DNA of 64,000 bases from Mucidula mucida (Eukaryota; Basidiomycota; Agaricomycetes; Agaricales; Physalacriaceae): positions 434,001 to 498,000 of the forward strand of contig JADNYV010000003.1 in NCBI GenBank assembly GCA_015501055.1, given 5' to 3'. Both the position numbers and the translations under genes were made by a program. Positions 10,337 to 22,591 of the stretch are shown here, piece by piece (position 1 is the stretch's first letter; each line of letters starts with the position of its first letter). The notes under the pieces were generated by a model, which ran no database searches, had not been told where the DNA came from, and saw nothing but the letters and a program-made list of their open reading frames with translations.

Positions 10337-11706
10337 CTAATCGCGCATGCGCGAAGGTATGAACCTCCGAACGACCACTTCGCGCACAGAAAAGTAAGAC
10401 AACACTGCTGGTGTGTGGAGAGCTTCGACAGGAACTCGCGACTTGGAGGGGATAGTCACGTATACAAGGACTAGGGTCTAGAAGTACATCAGTTACTGTG
10501 GAGAGTAAAAACAAAACACAGACCTTCTGGACTTGGGTGTTGACGCGATTAATAGTACTGAGCCAGGTCCATGAGAATGGCGTCGCATTTTGTAGGGTTG
10601 TGTGAGACGATTTCTGGTCGGCGGGATCCTCATATACTGGACATATTACCAGGGCGAACCTACCAGGAGCTTTAGGAATAGGAGGACCGACTGGTAGAGT
10701 CAACTTACTCGGCATGCGCAAAAACTGGACCTCTCTTGTAGAGCAAGTAGTCGACGCAGAACTTTAGGCCGCCTCTGACTACCCATCCTAAAGCGCGGTA
10801 GTGTTGATACACCATATAATTTATGAGGAATGGGTTATCAAGTTGCAGAGGTTGCCAGGGGGCGTCAGGTATTGGGGGATACAGATGCACTTGCTGAAAT
10901 GTATTCCAAAGGGATTCGACACTCATCAATTCATGCTGCACGAAAGGCAAAAGTTATAAATTGGATCGTCAACACGAGTGAACTAGCTACCGTTACGGAA
11001 TCCCAGATGGTGAGACAGTCAAAGTTCCATACGAGGAAGAAAGCCTCTGAGAGGGTGAGTTGCAAGTGCTCCAGATCTTCGAGCTCATCTTCATCTTCGG
11101 CGATCAGTTCTAGTGCAATAGTTGCCTCCGTGTTGGGTGGCTCTTCGGGGACACGGGTGGGCTTCCAAGTTGCTGCAGAAGGGATGGATGGCCCGGAGAG
11201 AGCAGGGGTTATGACACGGCCTTCTGCAGCGAAAATAGCCTCTGCTTCAGCCGCGACAGCCGCAATTGCTTGAGCGCGATCAAGCTTGAATTGTTTTCTC
11301 TCCAATCTGCGGCGCTCTCGCACTTCCTCCGATGTCAAATCTGCCGAAGCATGAGCCGGAACGAGTCATAGATGATCAGAACGCGTACTCTTTCGCTGCG
11401 ATTTTTGACGTGCAAGCCAGCTTGGCTCACTGCGAGAGAGATCTCCTTTGCCAAAGAACCTCTTCTCCATAAATTGTAGAATCTGAGGATGGGGACCCAC
11501 ACAGAGCGGGTTACTGGGTCGAAAAAGCCTTCGCACTCTGGTGACTCGATTTTCGCCAGAGAAAGACCGACAAAGCTGAGGAGAGAGCGTACGGGACGGG
11601 GAGAGCTGTCGTGGAATAGTACGGGGAGCGGATTGGAGTAAGTTCTGTTGTTTTCATTGCGCTTCCCGCCACCTTTGAATTGACCACGATTGCGTCCTGA
11701 TGGCAT
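10337..11706 (-). CDS. SEN2: tRNA-splicing endonuclease catalytic subunit Sen2
   Basis: Sen2 cleaves the 5' splice site of pre-tRNA. Visible: a basic N terminus, ESPECEGFFDPVTRSVWV, FFGKGDLSRSEPSWLARQ, TSEEVRERRRLERKQFKLDR, LTLSEAFFLVWNFDCLTI, and the nuclease core LGWVVRGGLKFCVDYLLYKR, GPVFAHAEFALVICPVYED and NRVNTQVQKTLVLVYVTIP. Tyr of YLLYKRGP, His of HAEF and Lys of QVQK form the expected catalytic triad. The end is SVREVVVRRFIPSRMRD. One base appears missing in a run of four G (plus strand 11491-11494): VWV and the following MEKRFFGKGD segment are in different frames. Start: ATG 11704-11706; an alternative first exon from ATG 11776 with donor GTAAGT at 11764 would give a more natural N terminus if one more base were missing. 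Confidence 0.92.
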
Positions 11707-12110
11707 TGGTAGATGGTTAATTTAAGACTCGGACTGGACTCGGAGGAACGGATTAGATACTTACATAAGGATTCATCGGACCGGCCGGTGACATTGACTG
11801 CAACTTTCATATTTTGCTGGCTCTGGACGGTGTCGTTCGGTGTGCAATGAGTCATGTATGTCGAGAATACCCGAGGGTTTCGAGGAGATAGGACCATGGA
11901 TCTCCCCGAATCTCTAATGCTTGGCCATCTGACCAATGGGACGCGTCGTAAAGCATGTTAGGTAAACATACACAAATGAATGAGGTGCTTAGTGCTAAAA
12001 GTGATCACTATTTTTTCGCAATGTTCCCCAGATTCAGACTTACCCTCTCACCACTCGCTAAACGGTTCGTGTACTCTACGATGTCCTGCTGTTGGCTCAC
12101 TGCTGCATAG
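11707..12110. promoter_or_regulatory. Divergent intergenic region SEN2 / sulfite reductase
   Basis: About 400 bases between two divergently read starts. On the reverse strand a strong donor (GTAAGTATC, from 11764) and an acceptor at about 11699 suggest a 5' intron or alternative first exon for SEN2. Nothing else is recognised. Confidence 0.45.
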
Positions 12111-15100
12111 ATGTCGTCGCCCTCCGTAGCGCGTATAGCCTACTTGGCCTCAGACTCTGTAATAGATGTCCTCCCACCATTACCGGATACTTCGCCCTTT
12201 GCCAGTACCTACACGTCCCTCTCCAAGTCGTCGCGCGCCACATCACGTCTCATCTCCATCCCATCTGGCGGCGATCCGGTATCTGTAGCTCTCCAGCAGC
12301 ACAACCCATCCCTCATCTCTGTCACCGCATCCGCCACGTCCAAAATCATTCTGAACATTGTACTTCGCCTCTCAGAGCTCTCTTCGCTTCCTATTGTTCT
12401 ACATTTCATTCTTGAAGGAGATCTATCAGATGTGCTCTTGCTCCGGTCTGCGATTCCTTACTTCCTCCTCTCCTCCACTAGTCAACAAGCACATGACAAC
12501 TCTCTTATTGCTTCCAAGTTGGCCCGGTCGCAGAGGAAACCTGTCGTTCATGCGTTCTACGCGGGGCCCGCGGGTGGGCTCGAGGAGTTAGCGGATGACA
12601 AAATCGTTCCGTTCCTCCTCGAAGAGAGAGCTGCTTCTCCTGCTGCGAACGGGCATGCGAATGGAAATGGGGATGCTACTGACACCAATGGCTCTGCGGG
12701 AACTAATGGTCATACCAATGGACATGCGGGCGCCAACGGGCACACTAACGGCAATGGCAACCACCATCTAGACCCCCATGAAGTCTTGTTCAAGGCTTAC
12801 GAGAGCCTCGCAGCCAGTGCTGTCGCCCTCCTTCGAAGGCCGATTCGGTATCTCCAGTCGTCTGGTTCCTCGACCTCAGAAACCGTTATTTTCACGTTGG
12901 GTCGTGAGCTAATGGCGGTGGTTGACGACATCCTCGTTCACTCAATATCTCTCGTTAATCCCCTGCCTACCTCTCGTATTCTTGCAGCCATTCCCTTGAC
13001 AGCGAAGCGAGTCATTGTGTTGGAGGATATCGCTCGGTGGTCTATGCAATGGACACCCTTATATCTAGACGTTATTCGTGCACTTCAACACCGCGACGCG
13101 AATGAGCGTCCTATTGTTCAAAGTGGTCTATTGGGTAACGTTGAAGGACTGGGAGCCGCTGATGTTCTCCAGTTCGTTCAGAACGCTTCATCGACGTCCT
13201 CTTCGCGACTTGAGCTTGGCTCTTCGATACCTTCCTCCCCCACCCCCGTTGCGCTACACATCCCCAAGCACGAAGCATCATATACAAAAGTCCTCAGCCA
13301 TCTGTTTAGTGAACGTCTGGACGTGGTGAACTCGCCGTCTCTTATTGCATCTCAAGGCTCAATCGCCACAACTCCAGAATTTGCCTTGGGCCGCGTCCGT
13401 GGTCAGTTAGAGGAGAGGTCACTGTTGGTTACCGTGGTGGAAGAGCTTTTACAGAGTCCGTCTGTTGATGCTGATCTCCATTCCCTCCTCAGTCAATGGC
13501 TGATTGCGAAGGACGATGCTGTGAAAAGCCGCAAGCTTACGGACGGTATCGTCAGTGCCCTCTCATCGTCTTCTTTGGGTCTTCCTGCATCGGACAGGAT
13601 TCTTTCGCTCAAGGCTCACCTTCCTGCTCGCTCTCGTTGGATCATCGGGTCTGACGCCTGGTCATACGATTTGGGTGCATCAGGTCTCCACCATCTCATC
13701 GCCTCTGGTCTCAATGTCAACATTCTAATCATCGACAATCTACCCTACTCCAGTCGCAATTCTGGCGACCCGTCGAGGCGGAAGAGAGATGTGGGTTTGT
13801 ACGCCATGAACCACGGGGATGTCTTCGTCGCCAGTGTAGCGGTGTACTCTTCTTACGCTCAGGTCCTTCAGTCTTTCATTGAGGCCGACAAGTATACTGG
13901 GCCCAGCGTTGTCCTTGCACATCTTCCCTACGAGAGTGATGCATCTCCAGCGCTGGATGTTTTGAAAGAGACCAAGCTCGCCGTCGATACAGGCTACTGG
14001 CCGCTCTACCGATGGGATCCTAGCAAGGAACGCGAAGGGAAAGAGCCGTTTTCGCTCGACTCTGATGCCGTCAAGAATGACCTGCAGCAGTTTTTGGACC
14101 GCCAAAACCATCTCTCGCAGCTGGTTCGTTCGAAGCCACAGATGGCTGCTGAACTTGTGAGCAGTCTCGGCCAGAATGTCAAGGAGGCAAGGAAGAGACG
14201 AGCGCTGCAGTCATACAACGAGCTGTTGTCGGCTCTTGACGCACCGCCTGTGACCATATTATACGCCTCAGACGGTGGAGCGGCGGAGAAGGTGGCCAAG
14301 AAGTTGAGCAATCGTGCTAAAGCTCGTGGTTTGTCTACGACGCTTGCTACCTTGGACTCAATGCCTCTCGATAGCCTGGCGCAAGAAGAATATGTCTTCT
14401 TCGTAACTTCGACCGCCGGCCAAGGCGAACCTCCCCAGAATGGCCGGCACTTTTTCAAGGCTCTCAACGCTGCAGTCGGTCGCGGCGACCAGATTCTCAC
14501 GAACTTGAAGTATGGAGTTTTTGGAATGGGTGACAGCCATTACTGGCCCCGTCCAGAGGACGCCCATTACTACAATAAACCGGGCAAGGATCTGGATAGC
14601 CGATTGGCGGCTTTGGGGGGTCAACGGATCGTGGACCTTGGACTTGGAGATGACCAGGACGCTGACGGTCCTCAGACGGGATACAAGCTTTTCGAGCCTG
14701 CGGTGTGGAAAATCATGGGTGTTGACTCCATCGAGGTCACAGAAGCGGAACCTGAGCCTATCACCAACGAGCACATAAAGGCGGCGTCTCAATACCTACG
14801 TGGAACTATCGTCGAAGGTCTCGAGGATACCAGCACAGGCGCGATTGCTCCTAGTGACGGCCAACTCACCAAATTCCATGGTATCTATCAGCAGGACGAT
14901 CGGGACATTCGGGAAGAGCGTGAGGCGCAGGGTGTCGAGCCTGCATACAGCTTCATGATCCGTGTGCGTATGCCTGGAGGTGTCTGCACACCCCAACAAT
15001 GGCTTCAGATGGACCAGATTTCGGACGAGCACGGGTGTGGAACCTTCAAGATCACGACCCGCGCTACATTCCAGTTCCATGGTATCATCAAGAGGCACCT

Positions 15101-16772
15101 GAAGCCCGCTATCCAGGACATCAACCGAGTCCTACTTGATACCCTGGCCGCGTGTGGTGATGTCAACAGGTTTGTTCTTCTCCCTTCGACGTGGATGGCT
15201 CTCATATGATCTTAGGAATGTGATATGCTCGTCCATCCCCACCATGTCGACACTCCATAGCCAGGTTTTTGCATTCTCTAAGGCGATCAGCGAGCACCTC
15301 ATTCCACGGACGACAGCGTACCATGAAATATGGTTGGACAAGAAGATGGTCGCCGGCGACGCAGTGAAAGATTTTGAGCCTCTTTACGGCGAGTTCTATC
15401 TTCCTCGCAAGGTAAGTGATCACTGTTGCCGCTCTGGGGGAAACTCATCGCAGTATCCTAGTTCAAAGTCGCCGTCGCCGTTCCTCCCACCAACGATGTC
15501 GATATTTTTGCCAATGATCTCGGGTACATCGCTATCACAAATCATGATGGCTCTCTAGCGGGTTTCAATGTGACGATTGGTGGTGGAATGGGTGTCACTC
15601 ATGGTAATAAGAAGACCTACCCCCGTACGGCAGATGTCATCGGTTTCTGCACGTACGAGCAGGGTAAGTATGTCGCCGAGGCTGTGATGTTGACTCAACG
15701 CGACAATGGAAACCGTGCCGAGTACGTTTCCTTCGCTTTTTATGGCATTCGATTTGATACTTTTTCCTTTTAGTCGTAAGAACGCTAGGCTAAAGTACAC
15801 CATCGATCGTATGGGCCTGGACGTGTTCAAAGCTGAGGTCGAGAAGCGTCTTGGGTACTCCCTCGCACCCGCCAGACCGTACACCTTTGACCGGAATGTG
15901 GATGACTATGGCTGGGCTACTGGCTCCGATGGTCGACACCACTTCACCATGTTCATCGAGAACGGTCGAATACAAGACGAACCAGGGAGGAACTTCAAGA
16001 CGGGCCTACGCGAGATAGCCAAGGTTCACAAGGGTACCTTCCGACTAACTGCGAATCAGCACCTGTTGGTATCCGACGTGCCGGACACCGAGCTTCCTTT
16101 GATCAAGGAGCTACTGGCCAAGTACAAACTTGACAACCTTGTACACTCCGGATTGAGGCTATCGTCCTCTGCGTGCGTAGCCTTCCCCACATGTGGTCTG
16201 GCTATGGCCGAATCAGAGCGAGTACGTTTTCAGGTACCCTTTGAACTGGAAGTAGGCCTAACGCGATTCCTTCTAGTATCTCCCGCTGCTCATCGACAAG
16301 GTGGAAAAGATCTGTGAGGAAAATGGTCTTCGTAACGACTCAATAGTCATGCGTATGACTGGCTGTCCTAATGGATGTGCGCGACCATACTTGGCTGGTA
16401 CGTCGGCTACTTGGCAATTGTGATCGCGTTTTTAATATTATACTCAGAGGTGGCGTTCGTTGGCAAAGCGCCTGGATCGTACTTGATGCTCCTGGGTGGT
16501 GGCTACTATGGACAACGTCTCAACAAAATATATCGAGGTCTGTTCTTTCTTGTTATCTTGGTGGCTCTTTGGTCCTCATGTGCGTCACAGAAACGGTCAG
16601 CGAACCGGAAATTCTAGCCATCCTCAAGCCGATGATTAAGCGTTATGCTTTAGAGCGACTCGAAGGGGAACGATTTGGGGACTTCACTATTCGGACGGGA
16701 TACATATCGCCTACCACGGCTGGCAAGGAATGGTACGTTGGGATGGGGGGCGAAGGGGAATATAAGCAATAA
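12111..16772 (+). CDS. MET5: Sulfite reductase [NADPH] hemoprotein beta subunit
   Basis: Reduces sulfite to sulfide in sulfate assimilation. The first exon alone codes about 1020 residues without a break. Order: N-terminal pyruvate-ferredoxin-oxidoreductase-like region (1-330), a flavodoxin-like domain from about residue 710 ([51 protein letters not shown]), then the nitrite/sulfite reductase part with [52 protein letters not shown], and siroheme/4Fe-4S Cys motifs [15 protein letters not shown] and [14 protein letters not shown]. The end is DFTIRTGYI. Six introns: 15170-15214, about 15412-15460, 15722-15774, 16222-16276, 16396-16447 and 16537-16591. Total about 1450 residues, normal for fungal Met5. 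Residues about 178-222 form an Asn/Gly/His-rich repeat insert. Confidence 0.97.
12644..12772 (+). repeat. Asn-Gly-His repeat insert in MET5
   Basis: In-frame low-complexity tract reading repeats of [20 protein letters not shown] and NGNGNHH. The DNA units vary (AATGG, AACGGG, CATACCAATGG), so it is an expanded but diverged minisatellite. It sits between the N-terminal domain segments and is probably a disordered linker. Confidence 0.8.
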
Positions 16773-16874
16773 TCTTCTACATACTTACATATTTACGTTG
16801 TACACTAGTTTCATCTTCACACAGTCCAATCAGGAATATATACAGTAGAACAAACGGTGCAGCTCGCGATGTGT

Positions 16875-18852
16875 CTACGAAGAAAATTTGACAGGTGGTT
16901 CCCCTTGTGCCGCAGATTCTCCAAATAGCACACGCGTAGCTGCCGCGAAAGCTGGTGGCGTGAATTCGAACGTCGCCAGACAAGGATAACTCTCCAATCC
17001 AGATACTCCCAAGAGATCGTACGGGGTACAACTCGACATAATCACAAGCTTCACTCCACTCGATTTTGCTTCTTCCACAACTATTTTGAGGCGTTCCAGC
17101 TGCCAAGTGGCTGTATTCGCGTTCCGTAACACGAATACGACATTGGAGATTGATGGCCAGTCCACCACCTCTGAGCCACCTGTTTGCGATAGACTATATG
17201 CTCCGATTTCGTCCTTTGGGAGATTGCCGCAGCGAGGGCAAGGAACGAGGCACCGACAGTATTGCGAACTTCTCCTCCTTTGCCACGCAGAACTCCCTCA
17301 GCGTCGTCGACAGCCTTGTTTAGACTCTCCAATTCTGGCGTGAACAATAGAGTTTTCTTCGTCGCATCCGCCTGTAATGGAAGTACCCCCGGGGCGCCAG
17401 GTTGCAAAAGTGCGATAGAGTTCGCGTAGGCGGTTTCAATGTCCTGCACGCTGTCTGCCTTGGCTTTGGACCACTTGTCCGAAAACCCTGGATCCTGCAG
17501 ATCTTTTAGCACATCGTCCCAACTGCCCAAATATCTCGTTTTCATGTCTCGAATGCGAACTCCACTCTGCTGGAGGTCTTCCACTTTCATTCTCCCACTC
17601 TCGATGGCCTCATAAGTCTTCTGCAATGCGCCGACCTGTCGATCCATCGTGTGGCAAATCATGATCACGTCGTTTCCTGCTTCTAACGCTCTGACGGAAC
17701 CTTCCTCCACTCCACATCCACCGCACGCTGGATCAGCTATGGCGTCCATTTCGAGACAGTCTGTGACGACTACACCATCGAACTGAAGTTCCTTTCGTAG
17801 AATGTCCGTGACGATCTTCTTCGACAGAGAGCTGGGCTCGTCGCTGCCGGTCACGAGCGGCAGAGCCATATGCCCAATCATGATGGTGGAGTCAGTGGGT
17901 TTGAGGTCACTTTCAATGAGCATTCGGAAAGGAACGAGTTCGTCCTTGTCGATCTGCGCTTTCGTCTTCATAATTTTAGGGAGAGCTAGGTGAGAGTCAA
18001 CGTGCGTGTCCCCGTGTCCGGGAAAATGCTTCGCAGAGGGTGCGACGTTGGAGGAGATCAGTCCTTTTGCGCTCGCGATGACATATTTGCCAACCTGGAC
18101 AGGATCTAAGTCAGTGTCAGCTTGGTGGGGGGCTCTGGTTTGCGACTATGGCAGACCATCTCCGAAAGAGCGAACACCTGAAGAAGAAGCTCAATTATGA
18201 TAAGCTCATGAGTGTCTGATGGCCTACCAATAACAGGATTCCTCATGTCGGAGTTCACGTCCGCAACAGGGCTATACGCCCAATTGACGCCAAGTAATTT
18301 GAGTTGCGCGCCGGTTGCCGCGTACGTCTTTTCAGCAGATCTTCAGAACCTCCTGCAGCCAGTGCCATGGCACCGGGGCTGTCGGCTGAGTATTACGACG
18401 CCGCATAAGACCTCACGACTTACAACTGAGAGACAGTAGATACAGAGGTGAATGCGGAAACGAGCCCTGGGGAAATTTGAGCATTGGTTATGAAGATGGG
18501 TTTAGATAACACTTGCCGTTCTCTTGATCAGTCCCAATGAGCAGAGGTTGTTCATGGCCTGCTTCCTTTGCCAATGTTTGTAGCTCAAGTACGACTTTCC
18601 TCACTTGATCGATGTCTACGGAAGGATAAGTTTAAAAGGATCTCGTCACATCTAGTCCAGCCTGCCTTGGACGTTGCGCTTCATCATAATAACATTTCCA
18701 ACAAAGTATGTTTGGATGAGGGATTTGATATCATCGCTCACGTCGTGGCCGTGGTAGCCAAGGACAAAATGCTACTGGGGGCTTAGTGGACAACAGTAAA
18801 CATAAACATGACTTACCTGGCCAATTTCGCGTCGAATAGCCTCGGGGAGCAT
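16875..18852 (-). CDS. Glycoside hydrolase family 3, NagZ-like beta-N-acetylhexosaminidase
   Basis: The NagZ signature KHFPGHGDTHVDSHLALP is intact (reverse strand, about 17972-18036). Upstream exons give MLPEAIRREIGQ, FVLGYHGHDVSDDIKSLIQ, YFVGNVIMMKRNV, LTLAKEAGHEQPLLIGTDQE, PGAMALAAGGSEDL, LLGVNWAYSPVADVNSDM and NPVIG-RSFGD; downstream is GVVVTDCLEMDAIAD with the likely catalytic Asp, then a C-terminal domain. In bacteria NagZ removes GlcNAc from muropeptides; fungal members are poorly studied and likely act on GlcNAc conjugates. Two introns seem to use GC donors (GCAAGT near 18509 and GCAGGC near 18653). Two frame breaks of one missing base lie at a T-run 18329-18332 and near 17224. Stop TAG 16875-16877. 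No signal peptide was seen, so it is probably cytosolic. Confidence 0.85.
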
Positions 18853-18947
18853 GATAAGGATGAGGACAAGATGCAACAGGGCGACTACCCCATATGGCAA
18901 GCACAGTTTGAGCAGGTACCGCGCGGACAAGTTGTTTCCGGCGGCAG

Positions 18948-20615
18948 ATGGCCTTTCACGACTCGACTGTTGTTATCCTTGAGACGGGCAAGGATGTACT
19001 ACGAGCAGGCTTGGGTCTCTTCGACCTGCTCAAGACTCCGACCGTGGTGAGTATCCATCGTTGGCGCTGCGTCATCGCTAATTAAATTGCCTTGCAAGGA
19101 AATCCAAGCACGCGTAGGCCTACGCTCGACCGCGTCGAACGGCGATGTTTTAAACGGCGCCAACGGCGAGACACAACCTTCGTCCAGTCGTGCACCTTCG
19201 CAGCCACCACCGACAGCCGGCCCAAACGAGTATCTCGTCGGTACACAGCTCGATGAGGCACTGGCCGCAGGATTGAACGTTGCCGTGTACTGGCCATTCC
19301 AAGATCACCCAATCACGCAATGGGCGCAGGTGGAAGCACTTTGGTGCGTCTCAATCCTGATCTTGAACCACACGATGCTCAACAAGGCCTAGGAAATATG
19401 TTCTCTTCAACCAACTTCAACGGCGGCGCGCTCAAAATGAGTCCCCGGTCCTGCTCTCTATCCCGCCCGGCCAACCGAGGTCGGCGTACGAGAAAATGTG
19501 CCAGATTTTCTTCGAGCGTTTCAATTGTGCCGGTCTGGCTATTGTCGAACGCCCTATGGCCCAGATCTATGCCGTGAACAGCCTCAGTGGGGTGGTCGTG
19601 GACATTGCATACCATTCTACAGATATTTCGCCGATATACGATGGATTCATAGTCCATCCTGCTGCACGAAGACCTCCGTAGGCATAAAACACTGCGAGGC
19701 ATACCTGCCAACCTTCTACGCGCTAATCAAGGCGTGATGGCTGCATTGTCTCCCGCAGATGCACCACTTAGTGCGGAGGACCTCCAGCAGACCCTGCTCG
19801 ACCTCGCCAAGTTCGTTTGGACCTCTGGATACGTTAAAGTGCCTTCCTCTGGCGAGACAGCTTTAGTAGAGGACGAAGGCATACTGACATTGCCGCAATT
19901 GTCGTGGCTGGAAAAGAGAAAGCTGTCATTGAAAGTGGTTTGAAGAAGAAGGCTAACGCGAAGGCCTCTGCAGCTGAACAGGCGCGCGCTAGGGAAATAG
20001 AAGCTTTGGATCTTATTACCATCCAATTTCGCGAGCATCTTTGACGCTGGGAAAAGAGAGACATCGATTCTGCGAGCCGCTCTTTGATCCTACTCTTCTC
20101 AACGCGCTATCCGATCCTGACGCTGTGGTTAGTCCTTTACAGGACGCTGTCGGCCATGCAGTCATGAATGTCGACGTCGACCAGCGTCAGTATGTATGGA
20201 GGGGATTACTTGTCACTGGAGACTTGACGAAACCTGTCAAAGGTAGAGTAACGTCTACAAAGATTCTAGCAAATCTCACATGCGTGTAGGGCTCGGCGTC
20301 GCCATGCAATCGCGTCTAGCACCGTTCCTTCACAGCCCAGACCTTGCAACAGAGATACAACCAAAGTCTGTCCACGTGCTGGGGATACCGGAATACTATC
20401 CCGAATATCGAGATACGGGCGACGGCTATGCCGCCTTCCTAGGTTCTAGTATAACTGCCAAAGTGTGTAGCTTTCTCATCCTTGTTGTGCGAGGGCTCAC
20501 GAACGATCTTCAGATAATATTTAACGATAACTCGTCTCGGAGCTACGTTTCGAAATCGGAATACACTAACAAGGGACCCCATTCCATCATAGAATGCTCA
20601 CCTGCATTGTTATAA
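18948..20615 (+). CDS. Actin-related protein, Arp9-like
   Basis: N terminus STVVILETGKDVLRAGLGLF, then TPTVEIQARVGLR, VYWPFQDHPITQWAQVEALW, LFNQLQRRRAQNESPVLLSI, YEKMCQIFFERFNCAGLAIV, DISPIYDGFIV, NQGVMAALSPADAPLSAEDL, FDPTLLNALSDPDAVVSPLQ, LVTGDLTKPVKGLGVAMQSR and a last exon of the actin fold with EYYPEYRDTGDGYAAFLGSS. This is an actin-fold protein with a Ser/Pro-rich insert (19160-19220), matching fungal Arp9, a SWI/SNF-RSC chromatin remodeler subunit. Introns at about 19036-19097, 19345-19390, 20243-20289 and 20464-20519. Four positions (about 19670, 19707, 19880 and 20041) each need one extra base to keep the conserved frame, so either this copy is decaying or the assembly is faulty here. 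The start is 95 bases from the divergent GH3 start. Confidence 0.82.
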
Positions 20616-20755
20616 TGCAGCTTATTATTCGCTTATACGTGTGTTGTGTGTACAATTTGCTGAATGTATCTGTGTTTCCAAGTTTCGGCCAAGCTCACTG
20701 TTCGCGGAGGCCGACACCTCGTTTCGGAATGCGGAGCGCTCACTTGGCTTCAACC

Positions 20756-21430
20756 ATGTCGGCATCTGGATGTATCGTTGAAGTGCGATCTGGCCATCAT
20801 CAGTCATTCCTGAAAGCTTCGCAGGTATGGAACGCATTCATCCGTCGATCTATTCATCGGTAATTGGAGTAGGCCTTTAAAGTTGGGCAAGTCCTAGTTA
20901 GATTCGACAATGCGTCGAAAGCACCGCGGTCGTATAGGACAGTGCAGTGCGGGCCTAGTTCACTGGATCACATTGAGCTGAATAGTGATTTCGTTTATGG
21001 TTCGTCTTCAAGGATGTTATGCGATTTATGAATAACGTTCTACTAGTGAATCACTCGTGTGAACCTAATCTTGCTTTCGATCTGTCCTCTGAATTGTCCA
21101 ATGACTGGTGCATCAGGGCAGAGAGAGATATACGCGCCGGGGAGGCTCGTGGGTCGCATCTTTGCTCTTGGTCCATAAGCATTGGAAACCTATTTTCTAG
21201 TTACTTTCTTTTACCCAAGCACTGAATGGGACATGGATGAGGCTTTCATGTGTCATTGCGGAACGCCAGTAAGGACATTGTTGACCTTTCTATGCAGCCA
21301 TGAATGAATTTGACTCTAGACATGCTTGGGCACAATACAAGGAGCGAAACATTTACGTAAAGAGGAGCTTCTTGGTCGCGGGTGGATTAATGTCTGGATT
21401 TGGCACCTCCTTGAGCAGCATGCAGCGTGA
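20756..21430 (+). CDS. Small SET-domain protein with post-SET
   Basis: Product of about 165 residues: MSASGCIVEVRSG, AFKVGQVLVRFDNASKAPRS, TVQCGPSSLDHIELNSDFVY, then the SET motif VNHSCEPNLAFDLSS, DWCIRAERDIRAGEALTFFY, and a post-SET-like Cys cluster MCHCGTPTCLGTIQGAKHL, ending WINVWIWHLLEQHAA. The NHSCxPN and GEALTFFYP motifs are the cofactor and lysine-channel motifs of SET methyltransferases. Four introns (about 20824-20871, 20999-21046, 21149-21206 and 21270-21318) restore the motifs across junctions, for example FVY/VNHSC. Many Agaricomycetes carry such minimal SET proteins without pre-SET; the substrate is unknown. It is unlikely to be a classical histone H3K9 enzyme because the pre-SET is missing. 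Confidence 0.85.
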
Positions 21431-21690
21431 TACGACTACTCAACTCAATTGTGGCGCAAATCTTGCATGGCTCGAGTAGTGGACATGTTTGGTTTAGTTC
21501 ATCAATAGTTATATCAATACAACAAAATATTCGACATGGCGATGAAGAGAATAACTGCACAACTATCTCAGCTCCCAATCAGCCTTCCCCTGAAAGCCGT
21601 TGGTACAAGCGTGCGGGCCCAGGTGCATAACAACCATACAGATACTCGAGCGCCAACGCCAATGTCGAAAAAGAGATGATCCACCAATGC

Positions 21691-22591
21691 CTAGAAGAGA
21701 CGGGTGGGTTTGCCCATGGTGGTTTTGATGTGCAGAGACTTGACGTTCTGCCAGTTCTTCTTGAGCAGGGAGACCAAGAAGTTGATGCCTAGAATGATGA
21801 GCAGGCAAAAAGAGACGGGAAAGAACTGCACGTACTAAGCATGACATTGGCAAGGACCTGGTCTTCGGTCATGTTGGCGTGGCCAACGGCAACACCCAAG
21901 CAGAGAACCTTCTTGAGCTGGAACTTGATGGTGGAGCGAACCTCAGTCAGCTTTCCGGCGAGGTCTTCGGCATGCGCGACGGGAGTGGGGAATTTTCCAG
22001 CTAGACGGCGATTCAGATGATAGAGGCGACAACTGGTATGTGTGACGAACCCTTGGAAAGACCGGGACCCAAGAGACGAGGAATCTGCTTGATGAGGGTC
22101 TCAGAGGCGAGGAAGGCATCGTACTTCTTGGCCAATTTTTTGACGAGCTTCTTGTTCTTGTTAAGCCTGCATTGTGATGAGTCAATCTATATTTTTTATA
22201 AACATTAGAAAGGACGTACTTTTTCAAATCGTCGACGGACATGTACTCGAGCTCAATCTGTTTGGCACGATCGATGTCAGCAGCATCGGCGAGAATGCAG
22301 ATAGACATCCTGGGACGAGGAACATTGGGGAGCCTGCCTCTAGTTAGACAAGCATCCAGTTGTTCTGGTCAGCAAGACGCACTTTACAGTTCCACTGAAA
22401 CGCTTGTCCCTCTGGGGGTCGTAGTTCTTGAGACCAATCTGGAGTTCAATGGTCTCGACAAAGTTGCGTTTCTTCTCGCCATTGGCTTCAGCGAGCAGTT
22501 CCTTGACGGAGCCCCGCACGCTTGACACTGAGAGTTTGCTGCTGCGAGGGCGTCAGACGAGTCGAGCACAGCAGGGACGGCCATACCTCAT
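21691..22591 (-). CDS. RPL10A: 60S ribosomal protein uL1 (L10a)
   Basis: Structural protein of the ribosomal L1 stalk. Reading: [137 protein letters not shown] and the end [11 protein letters not shown]. This is the canonical L1 family from end to end. Five introns, including one right after the second codon (ATG AG/gtatgg), typical of ribosomal protein genes. The first intron ends at the second of two adjacent AGs (GCAGCAG) to keep frame. Frame is intact. RPL genes are usually highly expressed. Confidence 0.96.

Noticed and set aside
13740..15341. Several reverse-strand open frames inside the sulfite reductase gene
   Set aside because: They are antisense shadows of a long intact coding exon; no start context, domain or splice pattern of their own.
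19600..20100. Programmed ribosomal frameshifting in ARP9
   Set aside because: Four shifts in one gene without slippery sites, matched by similar shifts in unrelated genes, is much better explained by missing bases.
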